Shown: one piece after another, positions 17,812-26,614 of the stretch
How the letters are laid out: each line of letters opens with the position of its first letter
Position numbering within the stretch: position 1 is the stretch's first letter
NCBI GenBank assembly: GCA_020639195.1
Contig: JACKHB010000002.1
Location: 62,001-126,000 of the forward strand
Source of the DNA: Phycisphaeraceae bacterium
Lineage (GTDB): Bacteria; Planctomycetota; Phycisphaerae; Phycisphaerales; UBA1924
Reading direction: 5' to 3'
DNA: 64,000 nucleotides
Notes under the pieces: generated by a model
Seen by the model: only the letters and a program-made list of their open reading frames with translations
Told to the model about the DNA's origin: nothing
Database searches by the model: none
Translations under genes and position numbers: made by a program

Positions 17812-18423
17812 TTGACGCAGACGCATCAGGAAGCGCAGGCACAGCGCAGCGATCCTTCGTGGTCGTTCTATTCGCGCCTGTACGGGCGGCTGTACCGGTT
17901 CGGCTACCACCGCAAAAAGGACTACTCGCACGCCAAGGGGCTCATCGAGAAGGTGACGGCGACGCTCGCCTTCGACAGCGTGCTGGACATCGGGTGCAGC
18001 CACGGGTGGTCGGTCGAGCACTTCCGGGAGATGGGCAAACGGGCGATCGGGGTGGACGTGGCCCCCAAGGCGATCGCGCACGCCGCGAGGCTGGGCCGGG
18101 CGGTCTGCGCCGCGTCGGCCACGGGCCTGCCGTTCCCGGACGCAACGTTCGACCTGGTGATGTCCACGGACTGCTTCGAGCACCTGCGCCCCGAGGACGT
18201 GGACGCGGCGGTCGGCGAGGCGGTGCGGGTGAGCCGGCGGTACCTGGCGATGAAGATCAACCCGCGGCGCGACCACAACGGGACGTGGAAGCTGATCGGG
18301 GGGACGGACCTGCACCTGACGCTCATGCCGGTGGAGACGTGGATCGAGCGGTTCTGTGCCAAGGGGTGCCGCCTGCTCGAGCACGACGAGGCGAACGAGG
18401 AATTCGTGCTGGAGAAGGCGTAA
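17812..18423 (+). CDS. Class I SAM-dependent methyltransferase
   Basis: 203 residues. I choose TTG 17812 as the start because AGGAG (17801-17805) is correctly spaced and the longer frame runs back into the glycosyltransferase gene. SAM-binding motif I is VLDIGCSHGW, with post-motif acidic residue in IGVDVAPKAI, and motif III/IV in FPDATFDLVMSTDCFEHLRP. This is the Methyltransf_11 pattern for small-molecule or sugar substrates. Being 38 bases after a GT9 gene suggests modification of a glycan or lipid, but no substrate can be read from sequence. Confidence 0.82.
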   Translation: MTQTHQEAQAQRSDPSWSFYSRLYGRLYRFGYHRKKDYSHAKGLIEKVTATLAFDSVLDIGCSHGWSVEHFREMGKRAIGVDVAPKAIAHAARLGRAVCAASATGLPFPDATFDLVMSTDCFEHLRPEDVDAAVGEAVRVSRRYLAMKINPRRDHNGTWKLIGGTDLHLTLMPVETWIERFCAKGCRLLEHDEANEEFVLEKA

Positions 18424-18488
18424 GAGAAGCAAGGAAACACGACGTTCCTGCCCGGAGAGTCGTGCCAGAAACTGACACCAGATGTGGC

Positions 18489-19624
18489 TCAGCCGTTCTT
18501 CTTCTCGAACTCGGCCATGAACTCGGCGAAGGCGCGGCAGCCCTCGGGCGGGAAGGCATTGTAGATGCTGGCGCGGATGCCGCCGGCGGAGCGATGGCCC
18601 TTGAGGCCGTCCATGCCGCGGGAGGCGGCCTCGGCGATGAACTTGTCTTCGAGTTCTTCGCTGGGGAGGCGGAAGGAGATGTTCATGAGCGAGCGGTCCT
18701 CGGCGCGAGCGACGCCCCGGTAGAAGCCCGAGCCGTCGATCACGTCGTAGATGAGCTTGGCCTTGGCCTGGTTGTGGACGGCCATGGCCTTGAGGCCGCC
18801 CTGAGAGAGGATCCACTTGAACACCTGGCCCATCATGTAGATGCCGAACGTCGGCGGGGTGTTGTAGCGCGACTCGTTCTTTGCGTGGGTGTTGTAGCGG
18901 AGCATCAGGGGCAGGTCGCGCACGGGCTTGGCGATGAGATCCTCGCGGGCGATGACCAGCACGACGCCGGAGGGGCCGAGATTCTTCTGGGCGCCGGCGT
19001 AGATGAGGTCGTACTTCGTGACGTCGATGGGCTTGCTGAAGATGTCGCTCGAGGCGTCGCAGACCAGCGGCACGCCCTTGGGCGGCGTCGGCTCGGCCCT
19101 GAACTGCGTGCCGTAGATCGTGTTGTTGGAGGTGTAGTGGACGTAGGCCGGGCTCGATGAGTACTTGGTCTCTTCGGGCGTGGGCAGGTACGAGAAGTTC
19201 TCGTCCTCGCTGGTCGCGGCGGTGTCGACCCGTGCCGTAGTGGGCGGCATCAACTTTGGCCTTCTGGGCCCAGACGCCGACGATGTAATCAGCCGTGCCG
19301 TTCTGGGGCAGGAGATTGGCCGGCACCATGAAGAACTGGGTGCTGGCGCCGCCTGGATGAACGAGCGCATGGTTGTCTGGGATGTTGCTGCCCAGGGGCG
19401 CGTGGCAGTCGGCGACCGCCTCTTCGAGGACGCGGTCGAAGGCCGGCCCGCGATGGCTGTGCTCCATGATGCCGATGCCGGTGTCGAAGAGGTTCCACAT
19501 GTCGTGCTGGGCCTGTCGCAGGACGAAGCTCGGGCAGGACGCCAGGGCCGGCGGAGAAGTTGAAGATGCGGTCGGCGTGGGCTGCTGTGGGGGTGGCGGG
19601 ATGGGTCGCGGTCTGGGTGGGCAT
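18489..19624 (-). pseudogene. serC: Phosphoserine aminotransferase SerC with a disrupted reading frame
   Basis: SerC makes 3-phosphoserine from 3-phosphohydroxypyruvate with glutamate (PLP enzyme, serine synthesis). Protein similarity runs the whole length, but in several frames. It starts with ADRIFNFSAGPGVLPE at 19624, shifts before DMWNLFDTGIGIMEHSH (about 19500), slips twice near DNHA-GGASTQFFMVPA (about 19360), and shifts again near 19235. From there EDENFSYLP to the end at 18489 is intact, including YAGAQKNLGPSG with the PLP lysine. At least four indels thus fall in the first ~400 bases while residues between them stay conserved. Sequence or assembly error is more likely than decay, because serA just upstream is intact. 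Normal length would be about 370 residues. Confidence 0.8.
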
Positions 19625-19655
19625 GTTCGGCTCCGGGGAATCTTCGCGGCGCGGC

Positions 19656-20651
19656 TCAGGCGCGGGCGGTGGCGAGCATGGATTCGTTCACGCAGTTCTC
19701 GAGGCGGCCGGTCTTCTCGAGGGTGTCGATGAGGCGGACGGTCTCCTCGGCGACGGCGAGCTGGGCCTGGTCGGTGCCGGCGCCGCAGTGGTGCGTGCCG
19801 TAGACGTTGGGCAGTTCGAGGGTCGCCGAGTCGATCGAGCCGTCCTTGCCCGGCGGCTGGCAGTCGTGGACGTCGAGCCCGGCGCGGAGGCCGCCGGACT
19901 TGATGGCCACACGGAGCGCGGCCTCGTCAACGACGCTGGCGCGCGACGTGTTGATGAACGTGGCGCCCGGCTTCATGGCGTCGAAGAACTCGGCGTTGCA
20001 CATGTTCTTGGTCTCGCCGGTCGCGGCGACGTGGATGGTGACGGCGTCGCACCGGCGGAGCATGGCGAGCAGGTCGGCGCGGGAGGTTCCGCCGAAGCCG
20101 GCGCCGAGTTTCGCGGCGCGGTCGGGCGTGAGGGAGCGGGACCACGCGAGGACGGGCATCTCCAGGGCGCGAGCCCGGGCGATCACGGCCTCGCCGATGG
20201 CGCCCAGCCCGACGACCCCCAGCGTGCGGCCCTTGAGCCCCCGGGACTTGCCGAACTCGCCCTTGTTCCATCGGCCGGCGCGGAGTTCGGCGACCTGGTC
20301 GGGGATGCGGCGGTCGCAGCAGATGAGCAGCCCGACCGTGAGTTCGGCGACGGCGATGGCGTTCATGCCGGGACAGTTGGCGACGGGGATGCCGGCCTCG
20401 CCTGCCGCGTTGATGTCGATGTTGTCGAAACCGGCCCCGGCACGGATGATGGCCTTGAGGGATGGGCTCGCCTGGATCGCGGCCCGTGGCACCTTGGTGG
20501 AACGCACGACGAGGACGCCGGGCACAAGCCGGGCGATCGCCTCGGGGAGCGCATCGGGCGTGAGATCGGGGTTGACGTGGACTTCGTGTCCGTGGGCCTT
20601 GAGGGCCTCGATGCCCTCGACCTCGAACTTGTCGGCGATGAGGACCCTCAT
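19656..20651 (-). CDS. serA: D-3-phosphoglycerate dehydrogenase SerA-like
   Basis: 331 residues: a short-type PGDH without ASB/ACT domains. NAD-binding motif GLGAIGEAV with upstream GRTLGVV; substrate/catalytic elements IIRAGAGFDNIDI, INTSRASVVDEAAL, and the catalytic His in YGTHHCGAGT. It oxidises 3-phosphoglycerate to 3-phosphohydroxypyruvate, the first step of serine synthesis. serC follows after 31 bases on the same strand, which supports SerA over other 2-hydroxyacid dehydrogenases. No allosteric serine-binding domain, so feedback control by serine is not expected through this protein. Confidence 0.88.
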   Translation of the reverse strand: MRVLIADKFEVEGIEALKAHGHEVHVNPDLTPDALPEAIARLVPGVLVVRSTKVPRAAIQASPSLKAIIRAGAGFDNIDINAAGEAGIPVANCPGMNAIAVAELTVGLLICCDRRIPDQVAELRAGRWNKGEFGKSRGLKGRTLGVVGLGAIGEAVIARARALEMPVLAWSRSLTPDRAAKLGAGFGGTSRADLLAMLRRCDAVTIHVAATGETKNMCNAEFFDAMKPGATFINTSRASVVDEAALRVAIKSGGLRAGLDVHDCQPPGKDGSIDSATLELPNVYGTHHCGAGTDQAQLAVAEETVRLIDTLEKTGRLENCVNESMLATARA

Positions 20652-20759
20652 GGGGAAAGTGTAGGAGGAGAGGAGGGGAAGCAGGGCACGAGCGCGGCAG
20701 AACGCCCGAGCCTTCAGGCGCCGAATCGGGCGCGAGAGAGGCCGGGTCTCATGGGGGTG

Positions 20760-21848
20760 TCAGCGCGCAAACTCGCGGGCCGGCGGCTGGTGGGGCAGGT
20801 CGGCCTCGACTCTGCTCTCGTCGTCGATCTCTTCGCCGTCAACGTCGACGCCGCGAAGCCCCGATCTCGTCCAGCGGAACACGCCGGCAACATCCAAGGG
20901 CGCATCGATGGGTGCGCCGCCGCGCTCCCAGGGTTGGGGCGCGTAGTGGATCGTGGCGACGGCGCGGGTGTTGGACTGCCACGGATGCCAGCCGGGGTTG
21001 GCGCGGGCGATTTCGATCTGCGTGACGTGGCCGTCAAAGAGCGCGGTGTTGGGTGAGGCCTTGGGATCTGCGAAGAAACGCGGCGGGCCGGCGATCGGAC
21101 CGCGCTGGTGGCGGTCGTGCTCGTCGTACCACGCGGCCTTTTTGGCTGGGAACGCGATGTCGCTCATGCGCCGGGGACGGAACTCGGCTCGCGCGGGGAC
21201 GAGGAAGGTGGCGTGATCGTGGCCCTGCGCGAGTCGCGCGGGCCAGAGTTCGGGCTTGCCAAGCGATGTTTGGTGGAAGTCGTAGGCGGATGCGGTGAGT
21301 TCGTAGCTCGATGTGTAGGGCCAGCGGGCGCCGACGGGCGAGTCGGCGTCGTGGGGGAGCAGCGTGGAGGACTGCGTGAACCCCCGCGGATCGCGCAGCC
21401 ACTGCTGGCGGGCCTCGTCCGAGGGGCAGATGGCAACGGGCTCGGGGAGCCTCATCGCGAGATACTCGGTCAGGATCAGCGGGCTGGCCTGAGGCGAGGG
21501 GAGCCAGCCGGAGATCGGCGCGATGGCCTGGTGGGAGTGGCGGCGGATGATGTCCACGGCCTGGGCGGCGAGCGCCTCGACGCCGCCGCGCTTGCGCTGT
21601 TGCTCGAGGTCGGGGAATCCGCTGAGCCCGCGCTCGGTCGTCCAGTTGTAGGTGGGCAGGTGGTCGTTCCAGTCCACCGTGTACGTCATCGCGGCCATGC
21701 TCAGTTGCTTGAGATTGCTCATGCAGACGGTCTCGCGCGCGGCGTTGCGGGCCGACTGCATGGCGATGAGCAGGCCGCCGGCGAAGGCCGAACTCGTCGC
21801 CAGGCCGAAGAGGAGTTCCAGGAGCGTGAAACCGCGGCGGGCGTGCAT
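20760..21848 (-). CDS. H-X9-DG type pseudopilin, divergent paralogue
   Basis: 362 residues. Prepilin leader MHARRGFTLLELLFGLATSS with cleavage after Gly6 and GGAGGGG upstream. The family marker ETVCMSNLKQLSMAAM and the C-terminal TALFDGHV plus WTRSGLRGVDVDGEEIDD align it with the pseudopilins at 6567, 22008 and 23271. It differs by an atypical hydrophobic helix (Ser/Gly in place of VVIAII) and a C-terminal extension rich in Pro/Glu. Likely exported and assembled by the T2SS/T4P-like machinery; role unknown. It lies between the tandem pair and serA. Confidence 0.82.
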   Translation of the reverse strand: MHARRGFTLLELLFGLATSSAFAGGLLIAMQSARNAARETVCMSNLKQLSMAAMTYTVDWNDHLPTYNWTTERGLSGFPDLEQQRKRGGVEALAAQAVDIIRRHSHQAIAPISGWLPSPQASPLILTEYLAMRLPEPVAICPSDEARQQWLRDPRGFTQSSTLLPHDADSPVGARWPYTSSYELTASAYDFHQTSLGKPELWPARLAQGHDHATFLVPARAEFRPRRMSDIAFPAKKAAWYDEHDRHQRGPIAGPPRFFADPKASPNTALFDGHVTQIEIARANPGWHPWQSNTRAVATIHYAPQPWERGGAPIDAPLDVAGVFRWTRSGLRGVDVDGEEIDDESRVEADLPHQPPAREFAR

Positions 21849-21947
21849 GGCTTCCCCTCCAACTGGTTGCCTTGGGATTCGGGCGTCCTGGGCAGGGTAG
21901 GAACTGCAACGTGCGAGCCAAGGGCGCGCGGTGAGTTGCGCTCCAAG

Positions 21948-21981
21948 AAAAAACGCCGCCGTCCTCGGCGGACGGCGGCGT
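21948..21981 (-). terminator. Rho-independent terminator after the first tandem pseudopilin
   Basis: ACGCCGCCGTC (21953-21963) pairs with GACGGCGGCGT (21971-21981), 11 bp with a 7-base loop. Read on the minus strand it is followed by a T6 run (A's at 21948-21953) and more T/G. It is 26 bases after the stop of the gene at 22008. Confidence 0.88.
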
Positions 21982-22007
21982 GAATTCCGTGATGGGAGCC
22001 GTGCGGC

Positions 22008-23048
22008 TCAGAGTTGGCCGGTATCGATTTCCTGCGAGCCGAAGTCGACACCCTTGAGCCCGCCACGGGTCCAGCGGTAATAGCCGGGGAGCCTGTCATA
22101 CGGCGGGTCCCACCCTCCGTTGGGCAGTTCGGGCTCCCACTCGCTTGGGGAATAGAAGTAAAGTGATGGGCTTGTGAGCGTGCCAGCGGCGGGGTTCCAG
22201 CCTTGATTGGCCTCGTAGGTGTAGAACACGTTGACCGAACCATCGAACATCAGGAGTGTGACGCGGGCCTGCGGGTAGCCGTAGTAGATGTCCTTGGCGC
22301 CGAAATGGCGCTGGGCGCTATCCATCCACGCCACCTTCTTGCCGGGAAAGTCCACGTCGGCCATCCTGAGGTCACCGAGCTGATTGGCGGTATTGATCTG
22401 GTAGGTGCGGTGGGTGGTGGACTGCCGCACGCGAATCGACCTGACGTTGTTGTCGATGATGCTCTGGTAGCGGTCGTAGGAGGCGGGGACGATCTGGTAA
22501 CTGGAGCTGTAGGGCCACCGCTTATTGTCTTCGCTCGGAGGCTCCTGCAGGGGCGACCAGTAACCCTGATCGAACCAATCTGCGGGACGGCGCTGCCAGT
22601 CGAGACGGTTCTGGTCTTCGGGGCAGACGACGAGTTTCTCGGGGAGGCGTGAGGCGAGGTAGTCCTGCATCACAAGGTGCGTGTAGAGGACCTGTGGAAT
22701 CCAGCTATTCACAACCGCCTTGTCCTCCCGACCCGCGCGACGCCGGAGGATGTCCACGGCCTGTGCGGAGGACGCCGCGGTAGCGCCTTGACGGCGCTGC
22801 GCCTCCAGATCCGCGTATTGGCTGTGTCCTTGGGTTGCCGTCCATGTGAACGACACGATGCGATCCTGGAACTCCGTGGAGTAGGAGCCCATGGCTGTAC
22901 CGATCTGCTTGAGGTTGGAGGTGCAGACGGTGAGTCGCGCCGTGCGCCGGGTCTCGGCGAGGGCAGGCAACAAGATCCCGATGAGCAGCGCGATGATGGC
23001 GATCACCACCAGCAACTCGATCAGCGTGAATCCGCGTCTCTGTCGCAT
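22008..23048 (-). CDS. H-X9-DG type pseudopilin, tandem copy 1
   Basis: 346 residues. Leader [20 protein letters not shown], then [17 protein letters not shown], conserved central blocks ([33 protein letters not shown]), the DG motif TLLMFDGSV and the tail [20 protein letters not shown]. Aligning by eye to its neighbour at 23271 shows 37 differences in about 340 positions, so they are recent duplicates. Each copy has its own upstream gap and terminator, so they look independently expressed. Exported pseudopilin of unknown function. Confidence 0.86.
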   Translation of the reverse strand: MRQRRGFTLIELLVVIAIIALLIGILLPALAETRRTARLTVCTSNLKQIGTAMGSYSTEFQDRIVSFTWTATQGHSQYADLEAQRRQGATAASSAQAVDILRRRAGREDKAVVNSWIPQVLYTHLVMQDYLASRLPEKLVVCPEDQNRLDWQRRPADWFDQGYWSPLQEPPSEDNKRWPYSSSYQIVPASYDRYQSIIDNNVRSIRVRQSTTHRTYQINTANQLGDLRMADVDFPGKKVAWMDSAQRHFGAKDIYYGYPQARVTLLMFDGSVNVFYTYEANQGWNPAAGTLTSPSLYFYSPSEWEPELPNGGWDPPYDRLPGYYRWTRGGLKGVDFGSQEIDTGQL

Positions 23049-23181
23049 CGATGTGTTCTCCAGCGGGGGGACGGACGAGCGAAATCAAAACCGCCCACAC
23101 GGGCTTCACTCTAACGGCAGTTGAACGAAGGAACAAGTGCGAGCCGCCCGACGGGTGCATTCCCCGCGTTACCGATAGCAA

Positions 23182-23223
23182 ACAAAGACAAGACAACTGC
23201 CCGCAAAAGGGGCAGTTGTCTTG
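23182..23223 (-). terminator. Terminator after the second tandem pseudopilin
   Basis: CAAGACAACTGCCC (23189-23202) and GGGCAGTTGTCTTG (23210-23223) form a perfect 14-bp stem with a 7-base loop. On the minus strand a moderately T-rich stretch (TCTTTGTTTGC) follows. It is 48 bases after the stop at 23271. Confidence 0.82.
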
Positions 23224-23270
23224 AGTTCAGATCTCGTGGCGAGACGACGCCTTGGCGTCTCTGGCCTGGA

Positions 23271-24320
23271 CTACAGCTGGCCCGTGTCGATCTCCTGCGA
23301 GCCAAAGTCGACGCCCTTGAGCCCGCCTCGGGTCCAGCGGTAGTAGCCCGGAAGACGGTCGTATGGCGGATCCCATCCGCCGACGGGTTTTTCCGGCTCC
23401 CACTGGCTGGGGGAGTAGAAGTAGAGCGAGGGGCTCGTGAGCGTGCCAGCGGCCGGGTTCCAGCCCTGATTCGCCTCATAGGTGTAGAAGACGTTGACCG
23501 AGCCGTCGAACATGAGCAGCGTGACGCGCGCCTCTGGGTAGCCGTAGTAGATGTCCTTGGCGCCAAAGTGACGCTGAGCGCTGTCCATCCATGCCACCTT
23601 CTTGCCCGGGAAATCGACGTCGGCGGCCCGAAGGTTGCCAAACGACGAACTCGCATTGATCTGATAGGTGCGATGGTCCGTGGACTGTCGAACGCGAAGG
23701 CTCCGAACGTTGTTGTCGATGACGCTCTGGTACCTGTCGTAGGCCGCGGGGACGACTTCGTAGCTGGAGCTGTACGGCCAGCGCTTGTTGGTCTCGCTCG
23801 GTGGCTCCTGCAGGGGCGACCAGTATCCCTGGTCGAATCGGTTGGGCGGATCGCGCTGCCAATCGAGACGGTTCTGATCCTCGGGGCACACGACGAGCTT
23901 CTCGGGAAGGCGCGAGGCGAGGTAGTCCTGCATGACGAGGTGGGTGTAGAGAACTTGTGGGATCCAGCTTGCGATTGGCTGGATGTCGGCCCGACCGGCC
24001 CGGCGGCGGAGGATGTCGATGGCTTGGGCAGACGAGGAGGCGGTGTTGCCCTGCCGGCGCTGCGCCTCGAGGTCGGCGTATTGGCTGTGACCGTCGGACG
24101 CCGTCCACGTAAAGGAGACGATGCGGTCCTGATACTCGGTGGCGTAAGAGCCCATGGCCGTGCCCATCTGCTTCATGTTGGACGTGCAGACGGTGAGGCG
24201 GGCGGTTCGCCGCGTCTCGGCGAGGGCTGGAAGCAGGATGCCGATGAGCAGCGCGATGATCGCGATGACCACCAGCAACTCGATCAGGGTGAACCCGCAG
24301 AACCTGTCACGCTGTTTCAT
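23271..24320 (-). CDS. H-X9-DG type pseudopilin, tandem copy 2
   Basis: Start at ATG 24320 (GGAGG nine bases upstream); the longer frame to 24419 adds a non-prepilin leader. 349 residues. [20 protein letters not shown] has a Cys before the cleavage Gly. The same family blocks as copy 1 follow ([25 protein letters not shown]; tail ending EIDTGQL). The substitutions against copy 1 are mainly surface-type (Q/D, N/S), consistent with diversification of an exposed face. Function unknown. The 246-base gap upstream probably holds its promoter, though I could not fix one. Confidence 0.86.
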   Translation of the reverse strand: MKQRDRFCGFTLIELLVVIAIIALLIGILLPALAETRRTARLTVCTSNMKQMGTAMGSYATEYQDRIVSFTWTASDGHSQYADLEAQRRQGNTASSSAQAIDILRRRAGRADIQPIASWIPQVLYTHLVMQDYLASRLPEKLVVCPEDQNRLDWQRDPPNRFDQGYWSPLQEPPSETNKRWPYSSSYEVVPAAYDRYQSVIDNNVRSLRVRQSTDHRTYQINASSSFGNLRAADVDFPGKKVAWMDSAQRHFGAKDIYYGYPEARVTLLMFDGSVNVFYTYEANQGWNPAAGTLTSPSLYFYSPSQWEPEKPVGGWDPPYDRLPGYYRWTRGGLKGVDFGSQEIDTGQL

Positions 24321-24566
24321 CTGAGACAACCTCCGTGCCGCCGAGCGGCGCGTGCTCCAACCAACCGAGGGGATCACCCAAATCTGGCTGGGCGTCCCGA
24401 GTGTCAGGATTCCGAGCACCTTTCCGGCTTCCCCGCCGCGGGCCTCAGGACTCGGGTTCGAGACTTCAATGGCTCCGAGAGTGATGGCCGTTCAGGCCAT
24501 GCCAACGAGTGTATCCGAGGATTTTCGCGGTGCGGTTCCATTTGCGCGACCATTTTGCGATTCGGT

Positions 24567-25589
24567 TCAGGGAAGGCGTTGGAGGCGGTGGCGTTCGAGG
24601 CGCCGGCGGGCGACCGCCGCGGCGTCGGCGACGGCCGGGTCCTGGGGCGTTCGGGACGCGAGGTCGATCGCCTCCTGCAGGGCCTGGTCGGTGTCCTGTG
24701 CAAGGAGGGCGTGGATGGCGTCCACGGGGGGAGGACCGGGGGCGACGGGACCCACCGAATCGGTCGACGTGGCGCCGGTATCCTGCGCCGGAACCTGGTC
24801 GGACGGACTCAGGGAGACCCCCGGGCCCGGCGGACTGGGTCCTTCCGCCACCTCCTCGGGCGGGGCACCCGGGGTCGGAACGTTGGAGAACCATGAGGCG
24901 AGGCGCTGGGGCCCGATGAGAACGGCGGCGCCGGCGAGCGCGAGCAGGACGACGGCGAGGCCGACGAGGCTCGGGGGCAGGCGCGACGGGCCGCTCTGAG
25001 GTGGCTCGATGTGGACGCTGTCGGCGCGAGCGGGTCGGAAGGGTGAGATCGGCTCGCGCGCGGTGGGTGGGAGCGCATCGGCCGGGGGAGGACCGGAGAG
25101 TGCCGCGATGACCTCCGGGGCGGCGCGCCCGGGCAGCATCTGGAGGGGGGCGAGGCCGAGGTGCTGGCGATCGGCGTCGGAGACGAAGGGGGCATGGCAG
25201 GAGCGGCAGGCGAACTCGTCGGGGCTGGCCGGACGCTGGCAGTTGTGGCAGACTCCCAGAACGTTGGCGACGCCGGGGGTTCGCTTGGCGAGGGTCCAGA
25301 ACTGGTTGGTGGTGGGACCTCGGATGATGGTGTTGGGACCGATGCGTCCGCGTTCGATCAGGGCGCGGATGGTCTCGAGGGAGCAGCCGGGAGCGAATGG
25401 GCTGGCCTCATCGCGGATGGCCCAGGGTCCCATGGCGTTCTGGGAGGCCTGGCGGCTGAGCGGGTCGAACCGCCCGTTGCAGCGGACGCAGCGCGTCATG
25501 TTGGGAGAGAGCGCGCCGCAGTACGGGCAGAGGACCACCTGCGGACGGGGGACGGGCCTGGGGCACCGGCTTGGCTGGCCTTCGTTCAC
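24567..25589 (-). CDS. Zinc-ribbon / GYF-like membrane protein
   Basis: 340 residues, GTG start. N-terminal zinc ribbon VVLCPYCGALSP ... TRCVRCNGRF (residues about 19-41). A GYF_2-like domain follows (about 52-110: MGPWAIRDEASPF ... LIERGRIGPNTIIRGP), then a second ribbon VCHNCQRPAS ... ACRSCHAPF. A single transmembrane helix lies near 208-228 (LVGLAVVLLALAGAAVLIG), then a Pro/Gly-rich periplasmic stretch and a short helical end. GYF_2 domains bind proline-rich or membrane partners; this architecture is common in planctomycetes but uncharacterised. Divergent from the PpiC lipoprotein, 45 bases away. Confidence 0.75.
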   Translation of the reverse strand: MNEGQPSRCPRPVPRPQVVLCPYCGALSPNMTRCVRCNGRFDPLSRQASQNAMGPWAIRDEASPFAPGCSLETIRALIERGRIGPNTIIRGPTTNQFWTLAKRTPGVANVLGVCHNCQRPASPDEFACRSCHAPFVSDADRQHLGLAPLQMLPGRAAPEVIAALSGPPPADALPPTAREPISPFRPARADSVHIEPPQSGPSRLPPSLVGLAVVLLALAGAAVLIGPQRLASWFSNVPTPGAPPEEVAEGPSPPGPGVSLSPSDQVPAQDTGATSTDSVGPVAPGPPPVDAIHALLAQDTDQALQEAIDLASRTPQDPAVADAAAVARRRLERHRLQRLP

Positions 25590-25634
25590 TCAGGGACGAT
25601 ACGTAGCGTGTGGCGGGTGGATCTGGAGTATGCG

Positions 25635-26603
25635 ATGCTGAAGATGGCTCGCGCGGCGATCGGCTTTGGGTGTTGCGCACTGGCCTCATGCCGGACGGGC
25701 GAGGCGATCCTGAGCGATGGTGAGCTTGATCGGAGTCGGGTGGACACGCGGGGCTCGGCGTGGAGCGCGAGGGAGCCCGCGGTGGTCGTGGACGGGCGCG
25801 CGATCGGATGGAGCGCGCTGGCGCCGGGGCTGATCGAGGGGGCGGGAGGCGCGGTGCTGGAGGAGGCGCTGCTGGACGTGCTGTTGGAGCGCGCGTTGCG
25901 GGAGCGGGGGCTGACCGTCGGGGAGGAGGACGTGTCACGGGAGCGAGCGCTGCTGGCCGAGACGCTGGGCGGAGATCTGAGCGCGAGCGCACTGGAGGCG
26001 CTGCGGCGCGAGCGCGGGATCGGCGAGCGGCGGCTGCGGGGGCTGGTTCGGCGCAACGCGGCGTTGCGGGCGCTGGTGCGCGACGAGGTGGAGGTGGGCG
26101 AGGCGGAGGTCGGCGCGGCGTACGAGATCATCTTCGGTGAGCGGGTGCGCGTGCGGCTGCTGGTGGTGCGGACGCTGGCGGAGGCGCGGGCGCTGCGGGG
26201 TGAGCTTTCGGGCGGGACGGGCGACCTGTCGGAGCGGTTCTCGCGGCGCGCCAGGGAGGCGTCGCTGGACGGCTCGGCCGGGGAGGGCGGGCTGGTCGAG
26301 GCGATGAGCCTTCGCGATCCGGCATACCCGGCGGCGCTTCGCGGGGCGATCGCGGCGACCGAGCCGGGGCAGATGAGCGCGATCGCGCCGCTGGATGCGG
26401 GGTACGCGATCGCGCTGGTGGAGGGGCCGGTGGCGCCGGCGGAGACGACGGTGGAGGCCGAGCACGATGAGCTGCACGCGAGGCTGCTGGCGCGGGCGCA
26501 GCGCGTCGCGATGGCGGCGCTGGCGCAGCAACTGCTGGGGGGGGCGGAGGTGCGGATTGACGACCCGCTGTTGGCGGAGGCGTGGGCGAGCCGGCGGCGG
26601 TAG
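25635..26603 (+). CDS. PpiC-type peptidyl-prolyl isomerase lipoprotein (SurA/PrsA-like)
   Basis: Start at ATG 25635 with GGAG six bases upstream. 322 residues. MLKMARAAIGFGCCALASC gives a lipobox LASC at Cys19, so it is membrane-anchored on the outer side. A helical SurA_N-like part (about 45-165) precedes a parvulin-type domain (about 175-270: VRVRLLVVRTLAEARALRGE, FSRRAREASLDGSAGEGGLV, TEPGQMSAI, GYAIALVEG). Such proteins help fold exported proteins. Parvulin core residues are partly degenerate, so it may be chaperone-only. Convergent with RNase Y, 11 bases apart. Confidence 0.82.
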   Translation: MLKMARAAIGFGCCALASCRTGEAILSDGELDRSRVDTRGSAWSAREPAVVVDGRAIGWSALAPGLIEGAGGAVLEEALLDVLLERALRERGLTVGEEDVSRERALLAETLGGDLSASALEALRRERGIGERRLRGLVRRNAALRALVRDEVEVGEAEVGAAYEIIFGERVRVRLLVVRTLAEARALRGELSGGTGDLSERFSRRAREASLDGSAGEGGLVEAMSLRDPAYPAALRGAIAATEPGQMSAIAPLDAGYAIALVEGPVAPAETTVEAEHDELHARLLARAQRVAMAALAQQLLGGAEVRIDDPLLAEAWASRRR

Positions 26604-26614
26604 GGCGCGGCGTG

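Larger units (their letters stand above)
22008..24320. repeat. Tandem gene duplication of a pseudopilin
   Basis: Two consecutive genes on the minus strand encode nearly the same protein. Differences cluster in three short patches: after RRRAG, around INTANQ/INASSS, and the P/N-rich segment before [13 protein letters not shown]. The intergenic regions and terminators of the two copies are unrelated. Confidence 0.85.

Noticed and set aside
14780..17815. 1011-residue plus-strand frame
   Set aside because: Arg/His-rich shadow across the exported-protein gene and the glycosyltransferase; no family motif.
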